NCBI GenBank assembly: GCA_003151275.1
Contig: PLXC01000185.1
Location: forward strand, 62,001-126,000
DNA: 64,000 nucleotides
Source of the DNA: Candidatus Melainabacteria bacterium
GTDB taxonomy: Bacteria; Cyanobacteriota; Vampirovibrionia; Obscuribacterales; Obscuribacteraceae
Direction of reading: 5' to 3'
Part shown: one piece after another, positions 1-7,745 of the stretch
How the letters are laid out: every line of letters starts with the position of its first letter
Numbering within the stretch: the first letter of the stretch is position 1
Position numbers and translations under genes: made by a program
Notes under the pieces: model-generated
The model's input: only the letters and a program-made list of their open reading frames with translations
Told to the model about the DNA's origin: nothing
Database searches by the model: none

Positions 1-227
1 GATGTCTTCCAACTACCCTTGCTCCCTTCGTGAGCATTTAGATCCCCTTCAGCTGCTCTTCCGCAATCTGAATAACCTCTAGTCTTACCGCCTATTTGTC
101 CCTGTAGATCCAAATGCTGGTCATTCCCTGGTGTGTATGTTTGACCGCCGGGCGAAGCAAAAGCGGAGTGTCCGATCATCATTGAACAGCTTGCCAAAAA
201 GACTCTCGAGATAAAAAGGCGATTCAT
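1..227 (-). CDS. Secreted protein, N-terminal part only (runs off left edge)
   Basis: The frame is open from an ATG at 227 to the window edge, giving 75 codons with no stop. It begins MNRLFISRVFLASCSMM and continues into a hydrophobic stretch ending HSAFAS, which is a good Sec signal peptide with cleavage near residue 25. The mature part is Gly/Asn/Asp-rich and hydrophilic. An in-frame TGA lies three codons before the ATG, so this is the first possible start. No Shine-Dalgarno is obvious. The function cannot be told from the fragment. The 167 bases up to proC hold a CACCAG/CTGGTG inverted repeat near 278 and nothing else I recognise. Confidence 0.6.
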   Translation of the reverse strand, partial: MNRLFISRVFLASCSMMIGHSAFASPGGQTYTPGNDQHLDLQGQIGGKTRGYSDCGRAAEGDLNAHEGSKGSWKT

Positions 228-394
228 ATGCGATCAAACTAATAGCGCAGCTTTTCAACCCATTATGACACCAAAGCACCAGTTCTGGTGTTCTATCAAA
301 CAGTAATGAGTCGAGGATGAGGATGCGCTAGGAATGACGAATCTGAATTAATCATGGACATCCCGGCAGTCTTAGCACGAGGAACTGGGTAACT

Positions 395-1225
395 TCACTT
401 AGAGCTGTTCTGATTATTGACCAGCTCTCTGGCGCGTTCTGCTGCTTTCACAACCGCTTTGATTAAAGTTACTCGCAGTTTGCCTTCTTCCAACTCCATC
501 AGCCCATCTATGGTGCAGCCGGCTGGAGTGGTGACCATGTCTTTTAGCAAAGCTGGATGTGCGTTTGATTCAAGCACCATTCGGGCAGCTCCATACATTG
601 TTTGAGCTGCAAGGAGAGTTGAAACCTCTCTCGAAATCCCAAGTTTTACTCCAGCTTCTGCCAGTGATTCGATCACCACGTATAGATAAGCAGGACCGCT
701 TGCCGAGAGCGCCGTAACGCCATCCATTAGACTTTCGTCTACAAACACTGTTTTGCCGACGCAATTGAAGATTGCTTCTGCAGTGCCTTTATGTTCGGTG
801 GATGAATGTTTGCCAAGGCAAAGTCCCGTCATCCCAGCATTCATGACGCTAGGTGTATTGGGCATAGCGCGAACAACAGGAATTTCTTTGTTCATCCGTT
901 CTTCAACAAAATTTGTCGTTACTGATGCAGCCACCGAAATCAGTAGTTGGTTCGGGCGCAACTCATCTGCAATGTCGCGCAACACCTTGTCCATGTTCTG
1001 CGGCTTAACAGCGATGATGATGATATCTCTGTCTCTTGCCAGTTGTTTATTGTCCAGCGTCGTCTCAATACCCAATCGTTCTTTGACGCGCGCGATTGAC
1101 GATTCTTGATGAACACTGCCCTTGATATCACCAACTTTTAGATCACCCTGCTTCAACAAGCCGGCGATCAAGGCTTCACCTAGTTTACCGACCCCTATGA
1201 CTCCTAGTTTTTTGCCGTGCAACAT
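395..1225 (-). CDS. proC: Pyrroline-5-carboxylate reductase
   Basis: It catalyses the last step of proline synthesis, NAD(P)H-dependent reduction of pyrroline-5-carboxylate to proline, in the cytoplasm. The 276-residue length is normal for the family. The N-terminus carries the Rossmann motif GVIGVGKLGEA (about 8-18), the middle has RAMPNTPSVMNAG typical of ProC, and the C-terminal signature LLKDMVTTPAGCTIDGL is present. The ATG shares one base with the proA stop (TAATG), so translation is probably coupled to proA. It is the last gene of proB-proA-proC, so the whole glutamate-to-proline route is in one operon. Confidence 0.96.
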   Translation of the reverse strand: MLHGKKLGVIGVGKLGEALIAGLLKQGDLKVGDIKGSVHQESSIARVKERLGIETTLDNKQLARDRDIIIIAVKPQNMDKVLRDIADELRPNQLLISVAASVTTNFVEERMNKEIPVVRAMPNTPSVMNAGMTGLCLGKHSSTEHKGTAEAIFNCVGKTVFVDESLMDGVTALSASGPAYLYVVIESLAEAGVKLGISREVSTLLAAQTMYGAARMVLESNAHPALLKDMVTTPAGCTIDGLMELEEGKLRVTLIKAVVKAAERARELVNNQNSSK

Positions 1226-2601
1226 TAGTAATCTTCCTGTTTTGCCTGCCGCTTTAAATCTCTATGAGTGAACTGTTTGGCGTCAGCGCCGGAATAATCT
1301 GCCACTACATGCCCGTCCCCAATCAATTTGTATTTGTAAGTGACCAGACCTTCAATACCGACCGGTCCTCGAGGGTGTTGCTTCGATGTGCTGATGCCCA
1401 CTTCGGCACCAAACCCGTATCTGAAGCCATCCGCAAAGCGAGTGGATGCATTGAGATACACTCCAGCTGAATTGACTTGAGCAAAGAATTTGTCAAATGC
1501 TTTTGTGTCTTCGCCGATCATTGCTTCGGTGTGTCCTGAGCCATAATGATTGATGTGTTGAATTGCTTGATCGATGTCTTCGACGATTTTGATCGAGACA
1601 ATCAAGTCTCCATATTCGGTGCTCCAATCCTCTTCGGTAGCCAGAGAAGCGGGATGAGCACCAACCATCGTTAGAGCTTGAGCATCGCATCGTATCAAGA
1701 CTCCAGCATCAGCCAAACTTTTTGAAAGTTTCGGCATCAAGATTGAGGCAACGGATTTGTGGATCAGTATTGTTTCCGCCGCATTGCATGCAGATGGGTA
1801 CTGTGCTTTGGAGTCGCAAATAATGGAAATGGCTTTTGTCAGGTCTGCAGAAGCGTCCACATAAACATGGCAAACACCTTCAGCATGTCCCAATACCGGT
1901 ATGTGCGTATTGTCTTGGATGTGTCTGACAAGCGCACCCGAACCGCGTGGAATGATCAGGTCAACAAAACGATCTGCCTTCAACAATTCGCTAACATCTG
2001 CGCGTGATTCAAGTAACACCAGAGCATCGCCTGGCACGCCCGCACGCACAGCAGCTTGTTTCAAGCAATCAAAAAGAACACGATTGGAATGTTCGGCTTC
2101 AGCGCCTCCTTTCAGGATTACTCCATTGGCGCTCTTCAAGCACAATGAGGCAATTTGCGGCAAGGCGTCAGGTCGTGCTTCGAAGATTACGCCAATCAAT
2201 CCGATCGGGCAGGTTATTCGCCGCAGTTCTAAATCCGTATCGAGTTCACGAGCAAGGTCTATTTTGCCTATTGGATCAGGCATCTTCGCAATCTGCCGAA
2301 TGCCCGCGACAACAGAAGAGAGTTTGTTGCTATCTAATTTGAGTCGATCAACTAGCGCTTGGGTGAGCTTCCCCTGGGATAGTAGATTGGCGGCGTTGCT
2401 TAAATCCCTTTCGTTCGCTTCCAGGATTTCGCGCTCGTGTGTGGCAATCTCGCCTGCAACCGCCAGCAATGCTTCATTGCGATCGTCGTCAGACATTCCG
2501 GCAATGGCGTTGGCGGCTCGCTTTGCTTTCTCAGCTAAATCCAAAACAGACGTGGACGTTTGCGTCTTCGCTGTCAGCTGATTATCTTTCGAACCGGTCA
2601 T
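1225..2601 (-). CDS. proA: Glutamate-5-semialdehyde dehydrogenase (gamma-glutamyl phosphate reductase)
   Basis: It reduces gamma-glutamyl phosphate to glutamate-5-semialdehyde with NADPH, the second proline step. The protein belongs to the aldehyde dehydrogenase superfamily; the catalytic cysteine lies in YPSACNAAETIL, and the segment LGHAEGVCHVYVD is typical of ProA. The open frame extends upstream to 2640, but that would overlap proB by 29 bases. I prefer the ATG at 2601 (458 residues), ten bases after the proB stop, which gives the usual family N-terminus. The stop overlaps the proC start. Confidence 0.95.
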   Translation of the reverse strand: MTGSKDNQLTAKTQTSTSVLDLAEKAKRAANAIAGMSDDDRNEALLAVAGEIATHEREILEANERDLSNAANLLSQGKLTQALVDRLKLDSNKLSSVVAGIRQIAKMPDPIGKIDLARELDTDLELRRITCPIGLIGVIFEARPDALPQIASLCLKSANGVILKGGAEAEHSNRVLFDCLKQAAVRAGVPGDALVLLESRADVSELLKADRFVDLIIPRGSGALVRHIQDNTHIPVLGHAEGVCHVYVDASADLTKAISIICDSKAQYPSACNAAETILIHKSVASILMPKLSKSLADAGVLIRCDAQALTMVGAHPASLATEEDWSTEYGDLIVSIKIVEDIDQAIQHINHYGSGHTEAMIGEDTKAFDKFFAQVNSAGVYLNASTRFADGFRYGFGAEVGISTSKQHPRGPVGIEGLVTYKYKLIGDGHVVADYSGADAKQFTHRDLKRQAKQEDY

Positions 2602-2611
2602 TGCACACCCG

Positions 2612-3781
2612 CTAGGCTTCCAAGAAAGCGATATTATCACGCGTTATCAATGCGTCATAGTTTCTGCTTTCGATAACTTCATCAATATGATCAGAGTGCA
2701 TGCCCGAAATCTTTTTTGCTTCCACGCTTGAATAATTTACGATGCCGCGGGCGAATTCGTTGCCTGCATCATCAACGACGCTAACCACATCGCCTCGAGC
2801 AAATGTTCCTCGGACTTCTGTTACGCCAGCCGGAAGCAAACTTGCTTTACGGCGGAGAAGAGCATCCTGGGCGCCCTTGTTGATGATAATCGCCGCCTTG
2901 ACAGTGGTGGCAAATGCGATCCACTTTGATTTTCCACTGCGCATTCCCTGTGGCATAAAAATTGTGCCGAGGTCTTCGTAAGCAAATATTTTTTCAATTA
3001 CGTTTGGTATTTTGCCACCAGCTATGATGGTAGCGCAGCCTGATTGGGTGGCGACGCGAGCGGCAGCCAGCTTGGTTTTCATGCCACCTCTGCCTACTTT
3101 TGACTTTTCGCCTGATGCCAGTGCTTCTATTTCAGGCGTAATGTTTTCCACGATTGAAATTAAATTGGCGCCTTGATCCGAACGTGGATCCGCTGTGTAC
3201 AAACCCTCAACGTCAGTAAGGATCAGCAGTAGGTCCGCATCGATTTTACTTGCCACCAGAGCTGACAATTTGTCGTTGTCTCCGAAATTTACTTTGAATT
3301 CAGACGAGGCACGCAAGGGCTCGATTTCCGCTGTGGACACAGTGTCATTCTCGTTGAAGACTGGGATAGCGCCCATCGAGACCAATTCAGCGATCGTACT
3401 TCTCAAGTTCAGATAACGTTGTCTGTTGGAAAAATCTTCTTCAGTAAGGAGGATTTGCGCTGCGGTAATACCGAGGCGGTCGAAGGCATCTGAATAGAGC
3501 GCCATCAATCTTCCCTGTCCAACAGCAGCGCATGCTTGTTTTTGGGGCAGCAGTTTAGGTTTGGTGCCGTAACCAAGTTTTTGGGAACCCAGACCCACAG
3601 CCCCTGAAGTGACCAATAATACTTCGCGACCACTCTTTTTTATGGCTGCAAGTCCTTCGATAAATGAATAAAATCGGCTCAAGGCGATGCCGTCTTCGTC
3701 GCTCATAAGGACGGCCGTGCCCAGCTTGACAACTACTCTGCGCGAGCGCTTGATTAATTCGCGTCGGTCTAATTGCGACAT
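2612..3781 (-). CDS. proB: Glutamate 5-kinase with PUA domain
   Basis: It phosphorylates L-glutamate to gamma-glutamyl phosphate, the committed and usually proline-inhibited step of proline synthesis. The amino acid kinase domain begins RRVVVKLGTAVLM and contains NENDTVS and GDNDKLSA motifs plus GRGGMKTKL. The last third (SLLPAGVTEVRG onward) is a PUA domain, so this is the long ProB type. The open frame reaches 3904, but the ATG at 3781 (389 residues) is preceded by AGAAG and gives the normal N-terminus. It is the first gene of the proB-proA-proC operon. The promoter must lie in the AT-rich 3782-3935 interval, which is shared with a divergent small gene. Confidence 0.96.
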   Translation of the reverse strand: MSQLDRRELIKRSRRVVVKLGTAVLMSDEDGIALSRFYSFIEGLAAIKKSGREVLLVTSGAVGLGSQKLGYGTKPKLLPQKQACAAVGQGRLMALYSDAFDRLGITAAQILLTEEDFSNRQRYLNLRSTIAELVSMGAIPVFNENDTVSTAEIEPLRASSEFKVNFGDNDKLSALVASKIDADLLLILTDVEGLYTADPRSDQGANLISIVENITPEIEALASGEKSKVGRGGMKTKLAAARVATQSGCATIIAGGKIPNVIEKIFAYEDLGTIFMPQGMRSGKSKWIAFATTVKAAIIINKGAQDALLRRKASLLPAGVTEVRGTFARGDVVSVVDDAGNEFARGIVNYSSVEAKKISGMHSDHIDEVIESRNYDALITRDNIAFLEA

Positions 3782-3935
3782 TGTATTTCTTCTAAGTATC
3801 CGAAGTATACGTATTCTACTAGCTTTAACGATATCTATTAGTTGACTGTTAAAGCGTTGCCAAGTAAAATTCCTCTTGAGTTTGGTGGCACATAGACTTA
3901 TCATTAAGTCGGTCTTAGGTGTTGAGGGTGTAATT

Positions 3936-4217
3936 GTGAATGTTATTCGATTAACGTCGACGGCAGAGCTTGGCTCTCTTGAAGACTTGAATCCAGAAAA
4001 GCGAATGACCGTTGCCGATATTCGCAGTTTGCGTAGAAAGGCTCATGCACAAACACAAATGAAGTTTTCCATCGCGCGCGCGTTGGCAAATCTTGTTTCT
4101 TCGATAAAGAGCTGCATTAGTCAGGTACTCGTTCAACGCAGCCCCGATTCACTTTGTCAGGTCGGTGGACATTCCATACAGAAGTCCGAAGACTACACTC
4201 CAGGGTGTAGATACTGA
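3936..4217 (+). CDS. Small hypothetical protein, divergent from proB
   Basis: I do not recognise this protein. The frame is open from 3876, but a GTG at 3936 lies eight bases after a good GAGGG ribosome site, giving 93 residues beginning with (V/M)NVIRLTST. It is basic in the middle (RSLRRKAHAQTQ), then has a predicted helix (FSIARALANLVSS) and a Cys-containing tail. No signal peptide or membrane segment is evident. A strong intrinsic terminator follows about 60 bases after the stop, which supports a real transcription unit. A functional link to proline synthesis is not implied by anything seen. Confidence 0.5.
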   Translation: MNVIRLTSTAELGSLEDLNPEKRMTVADIRSLRRKAHAQTQMKFSIARALANLVSSIKSCISQVLVQRSPDSLCQVGGHSIQKSEDYTPGCRY

Positions 4218-4279
4218 TCCCGTAGTGCATAGTTCGTTTAGAAATTCGTCGAGTACGGTCTAAGTTTTTAGAATTAAAA

Positions 4280-4309
4280 AGAAGGGGCGCCCACTGGGCG
4301 CCTCTTTTG
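4280..4309 (+). terminator. Intrinsic terminator
   Basis: AGGGGCGCCC, a three-base loop ACT and GGGCGCCTCT form a ten-pair GC-rich stem with one mismatch, followed by a short T run (CTTTTGT). It lies downstream of the small gene ending at 4217. Confidence 0.85.
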
Positions 4310-4452
4310 TCCTGCTCGAAATCCCTGAAAGGGACAATTGAGAATCTATTACCGATTGAATCTATTACAGATTCGTTGGCAGTAACCGATCCAAATTATT
4401 TGGATCACTATGGATGCGCTCTGGGTAGGATTGTGCCAGCCCATCACGCGAA

Positions 4453-4638
4453 CTATTTGGTTAGTCGAGCATACTCAAGACTGGCAACATGTGTGTCCAG
4501 AGTCGCCATGTAAGCATCGTCAGCCAGCTCAAATAGATCTTCGAAATCATCCAAATCTACTTCACCCCACACTTTCTCGTCGATTGTTTCGACTAATGTC
4601 AGGTGTCTTACTGTGTTTGCAAGCGCTTTCATTTTCAT
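4453..4638 (-). CDS. Small acidic hypothetical protein
   Basis: This is a 61-residue protein of unknown function. It is strongly acidic, with a central WGEVDLDDFEDLFELADD stretch and a helix-prone C-terminus (THVASLEYARL). The start is uncertain: TTG at 4644, ATG at 4638 and ATG at 4632 are in frame within four codons, and GGAA just upstream best suits the later ones. Codon use and the acidic helical composition look protein-like, and the opposite-strand frames here do not. It stands alone between the terminator at 4.3 kb and the quinone reductase. A GATCCAAA/TTTGGATC inverted repeat lies about 50 bases past its stop (4388-4406). Confidence 0.5.
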   Translation of the reverse strand: MKMKALANTVRHLTLVETIDEKVWGEVDLDDFEDLFELADDAYMATLDTHVASLEYARLTK

Positions 4639-4742
4639 TTCCAATTCTAGTTATTGCGTCAACCTACTCTTCCTTCTATTCGTTGACGATAGAAATTAGG
4701 AGAGGTTGCGAAAATGAAGTTTTATTTCTTGCGCCACCACAT

Positions 4743-5714
4743 TTAGTTATCAGACCTTAGGACTATTTTGCCAATTGACTTCCTGGTTTCAAGCAGGGTG
4801 TGTGCTTCTTTGGCGTTGGCCAGAGGCAAGACGTTGTCTATTCTGAGCTTGAGCCAGCCCTCTTTAATTCCTTTCAAAACATCATTAGCTCTGTAAAGAA
4901 GCTCTTCGCGCGTTAGCAAATAGTTGCCTAATGAGCCACCAGCTACGGTGATCGACTTTGCTTGCAATCCGTTTGGATTAATTGGTTCGGCTGGTCCACT
5001 AGCAGATCCAAAAATAACCACAGTGCCGCGCCGCGCAATAGCTTCAAGGTTTCCAGCAAATGTAGTTTTGCCGACACCATCAATGATTAGTTGCACACCT
5101 TCATCCTTTGTTAGACGTTTGACCGCATCAACAAAATTTTCCTTGTTGTAAAAAACAATTTCATCAGCACCTGCCTCTTGGGCTGCCTTTGCCTTTTCTT
5201 CGGTCGAAACCGTGCCTATGACCCTGGCACCAAGATGCTTTGCCCACTGAACAAGAAGCAATCCCATGCCACCAGCCGCCGCGTGAATCAAAACGACGTC
5301 ACCTTTCTGCGGTTTGCGAAATTCGTGAATTAGGTAATGAGCGGTCATTCCCTGCAACGGAAAAGCGGCACCTTGTTCAAACGAAAAATTCTCAGGCAGT
5401 GGGATCAAGCTTTCAGCTTTTACAAGACTGCCCTCAGCGTAAGCTCCAGGTTGTGAAGTGTAAGCAACTCGGTCCCCTGGCTTAACCAAGGTGACGTCTG
5501 GTCCCACTTCCTCTACTATGCCTGAGCCTTCTAAGCCGGGAGTGTACGGCAGTTTGACGGGATAGTCGCCCCTTCTCTGATAAATATCGATAAAGTTTAA
5601 GCCGGCAGCCATGAGCTTGATGCGTGCTTGACCAGGTCCCGGTTTTTGCACTGTCAGCTCTTTGAATTGCAGAACCTCTGGACCACCATTTTTCTCAATA
5701 AGAATGCCTTTCAT
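4743..5714 (-). CDS. NADPH:quinone reductase / zinc-independent medium-chain dehydrogenase
   Basis: This is a quinone oxidoreductase of the MDR superfamily that probably reduces quinones or related enones with NADPH in the cytoplasm. It begins MKGILIEKNGGPEVL, has the GroES-like segment AGLNFIDIYQRRGDYPVK and the nucleotide-binding motif AAAGGMGLLLVQWAK (about 140-155), and ends with the usual catalytic domain closure. The structural-zinc cysteines of alcohol dehydrogenases are absent, as expected for quinone reductases. Length (323 residues) is normal. AGGAG lies seven bases before the ATG. It is a single-gene unit; the exact substrate cannot be read from sequence. Confidence 0.9.
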   Translation of the reverse strand: MKGILIEKNGGPEVLQFKELTVQKPGPGQARIKLMAAGLNFIDIYQRRGDYPVKLPYTPGLEGSGIVEEVGPDVTLVKPGDRVAYTSQPGAYAEGSLVKAESLIPLPENFSFEQGAAFPLQGMTAHYLIHEFRKPQKGDVVLIHAAAGGMGLLLVQWAKHLGARVIGTVSTEEKAKAAQEAGADEIVFYNKENFVDAVKRLTKDEGVQLIIDGVGKTTFAGNLEAIARRGTVVIFGSASGPAEPINPNGLQAKSITVAGGSLGNYLLTREELLYRANDVLKGIKEGWLKLRIDNVLPLANAKEAHTLLETRKSIGKIVLRSDN

Positions 5715-5920
5715 GTTTTACTCCTGCAGCGAACTCTGGTTCGGTATGTTTAACATGTTGAGGGCTTGGTTACCAAAGAGGAACCGGCGTATATGGGCGT
5801 TTCAGGCTTCACTAAGCGTTACGCAAATGGGCTTCGGTCAGAGGTTACTCAAGAAAGCGGTTGGGTATGTTTTAACTGTTGGTATGGGATCATCTAAAGA
5901 TTCGTTTTGGAGAGGTAAGG

Positions 5921-6568
5921 ATGCGATATAAATCTATTCTGAGCATTGTTGTGTGCTCTCTGGGCTTGGCTATCGGTCCGGCGTTAAGTCAAGGCAGCAA
6001 CCAGGCAATCTTTCAAGATGAGCGGCAAATGGAGCTGGATAGCCAGGCTCGCGTTAATGGTCTTTCAAATCAGGAGCAACAGTATGCTCAAACGGCGGCA
6101 GCGAAGGATGCTAAAAATGAGCCGTATCGTCTGTATGCTGAAAAGCGCATTGCAGAACTAATTAAGTTGAAGGCAGCAGGCGGTTCACCTAGTAGGAGTT
6201 ATGCGAACCGAACGGGCGATTTGCACGCGCTCGAAAACTGGTTGCAGTCAGATACAAAATCTAGGCAAGCGGAACAGACACGTATAAGTCAGTTGAATCA
6301 AGCAATCGCTAATTTGAGAGAGTCCGAACACGCCGACCAAGGCAACATGGGCGGCGCGATTCAATCTATGCGCGAAGGTCAGATAGCCGCTCAGTCTGAC
6401 GATGATTTCAACAAGATGATGCGCATCAATCAGTTTAACGAACTGCAAAGTGAAATGGGAGCTGCTTCATGGGGCAGACCGCCAGAAGACGGCACTATGA
6501 ACAGCGTCGGCGGATATGGCATGGGTGGCGGCTACGGCTATTCGATGGGCGGCGGAAGGCGCTGGTAG
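5921..6568 (+). CDS. Secreted coiled-coil protein with Gly/Tyr-rich tail
   Basis: The function is unknown. The ATG at 5921 follows GGAGAGGTAAGG and starts a clear signal peptide (MRYKSILSIVVCSLGLAIG, cleavage after ALS), giving 215 residues. The mature protein is Gln/Ala/Glu-rich and helical, probably coiled coil, with DERQMELDSQARVNGLSNQE near the start and repeated LNQAIANLRES-type heptads. The last 25 residues are Gly/Tyr/Met-rich (GYGMGGGYGYSMGGG). The longer frame from 5879 would bury the signal peptide, so I reject it. It likely acts in the periplasm or at the cell surface. It is monocistronic. Confidence 0.75.
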   Translation: MRYKSILSIVVCSLGLAIGPALSQGSNQAIFQDERQMELDSQARVNGLSNQEQQYAQTAAAKDAKNEPYRLYAEKRIAELIKLKAAGGSPSRSYANRTGDLHALENWLQSDTKSRQAEQTRISQLNQAIANLRESEHADQGNMGGAIQSMREGQIAAQSDDDFNKMMRINQFNELQSEMGAASWGRPPEDGTMNSVGGYGMGGGYGYSMGGGRRW

Positions 6569-6672
6569 AAGTATTGAATTGAAATTTAAGCAATTGGCCA
6601 TCGCACCTAGTGTGGTGGCTGTGCTTGTGAGCGGGCCGATGAAGGCATTATCCGACGATACTATCTTTGGTG

Positions 6673-7578
6673 CTACACACTTTTGAGTGGATCGATTTTA
6701 GGTTGTTTGAAAGCAGCCGTGAATCTCTGTGTTGGTAGATCCAAAATTTCACTAATGGTTGCCTGAATGTTCTCGCAAATGTGGTCGAGCGGCAAGTCAT
6801 CCCCGTCGTCGCCAAAGGGATCTTCGATGTCTTCTGCAATTAATTCCAAGCCAATTAAGAAATAGGCGCCGATTAAAAGGATTGGCAGGCTAAATACGAA
6901 TGAAACCTCAGGCGGCACAAACCACGGCAAGGCAATCAAATTCAGAGCAATACCTTGGCGCAAGAAAGCTCGATAAGAAACTGCGAGCGGCGTGCTTCTA
7001 ATTCTTTCGCAGCTGCCAAGAATGTCCATCAACGTTTTTATATGCTCGTCCAGCTGCAGGCGCGTGAACCCATCAATTAAATTTTCTTTTTGCCATTTGA
7101 GCAGGAGCTTGTACAATTCGCCGGTCATTGCCACTGGAATGTTAGCGGTTGGATCGAGTTCAACACCATGAATAGTTTTGGTTGGCCGGCTATCTCGCAA
7201 GTGGTGCTTCAAGCCAAAAGCGAAAGAGATCAGGACTTCACCGAAGCGAGTCTGATCGGACTTAGTCGTCGGTACCAGAATTTTTACCTTCAGGCACATG
7301 TTGCGAGATTCGTTGACTAATTGTCCCCACAATTTTCTGCCTTCCCACCAGCGCTCGTAAGCAGAGTTGGTGCGGAAGACCAGTAAAAGCCCGATAATCA
7401 CGCTTGTGTATGCAGCGGCGCCAAGTTCCTTAAATACCTGTGATGCCGCCTTGAAATCGTGATCGGTGACCCAATCGACCCCTAATCCATAAATCGCCAT
7501 AATGGCCAGGTATAGCCAGACTCGCTTGAATACCGGAATGCGGTGAAGGCGCGTAAAAGGCAAAATCCAAATTCTCAT
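6673..7578 (-). CDS. Bestrophin-family (RFP-TM, UPF0187) membrane channel
   Basis: It is a predicted anion-selective channel of the bacterial bestrophin family in the inner membrane. The family signature RTNSAYERWWEGRKLWG is present, followed by LVNESRNM, and there are four hydrophobic stretches (VWLYLAIMAIYGLGV near the start, YTSVIIGLLLVF, LNLIALPWFV, VFSLPILLIGAYFLIGL). The segment EDIEDPFGDDGDDLPLD near the C-terminus is also typical. The frame opens at a TTG at 7689, but the ATG at 7578 (301 residues) gives the usual family N-terminus. Neither start has a strong ribosome site. It lies downstream of the histidine kinase on the same strand and may share its transcript. Confidence 0.88.
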   Translation of the reverse strand: MRIWILPFTRLHRIPVFKRVWLYLAIMAIYGLGVDWVTDHDFKAASQVFKELGAAAYTSVIIGLLLVFRTNSAYERWWEGRKLWGQLVNESRNMCLKVKILVPTTKSDQTRFGEVLISFAFGLKHHLRDSRPTKTIHGVELDPTANIPVAMTGELYKLLLKWQKENLIDGFTRLQLDEHIKTLMDILGSCERIRSTPLAVSYRAFLRQGIALNLIALPWFVPPEVSFVFSLPILLIGAYFLIGLELIAEDIEDPFGDDGDDLPLDHICENIQATISEILDLPTQRFTAAFKQPKIDPLKSV

Positions 7579-7745
7579 AGATTTTGGAATGGCGCTTTGC
7601 TGCCCGGTGTTTAAAAGTTCCTTCGGTTCCTGTCCCAATTCAACACGACTCCTGAGATTCAAGATGCATTGTCCGTCATCCAGGTGCAAATGCCAAGGGA
7701 AGATGTCAGCTGGTTAAGCTCTTTGAGCGAGAGATGCTGTGACTT

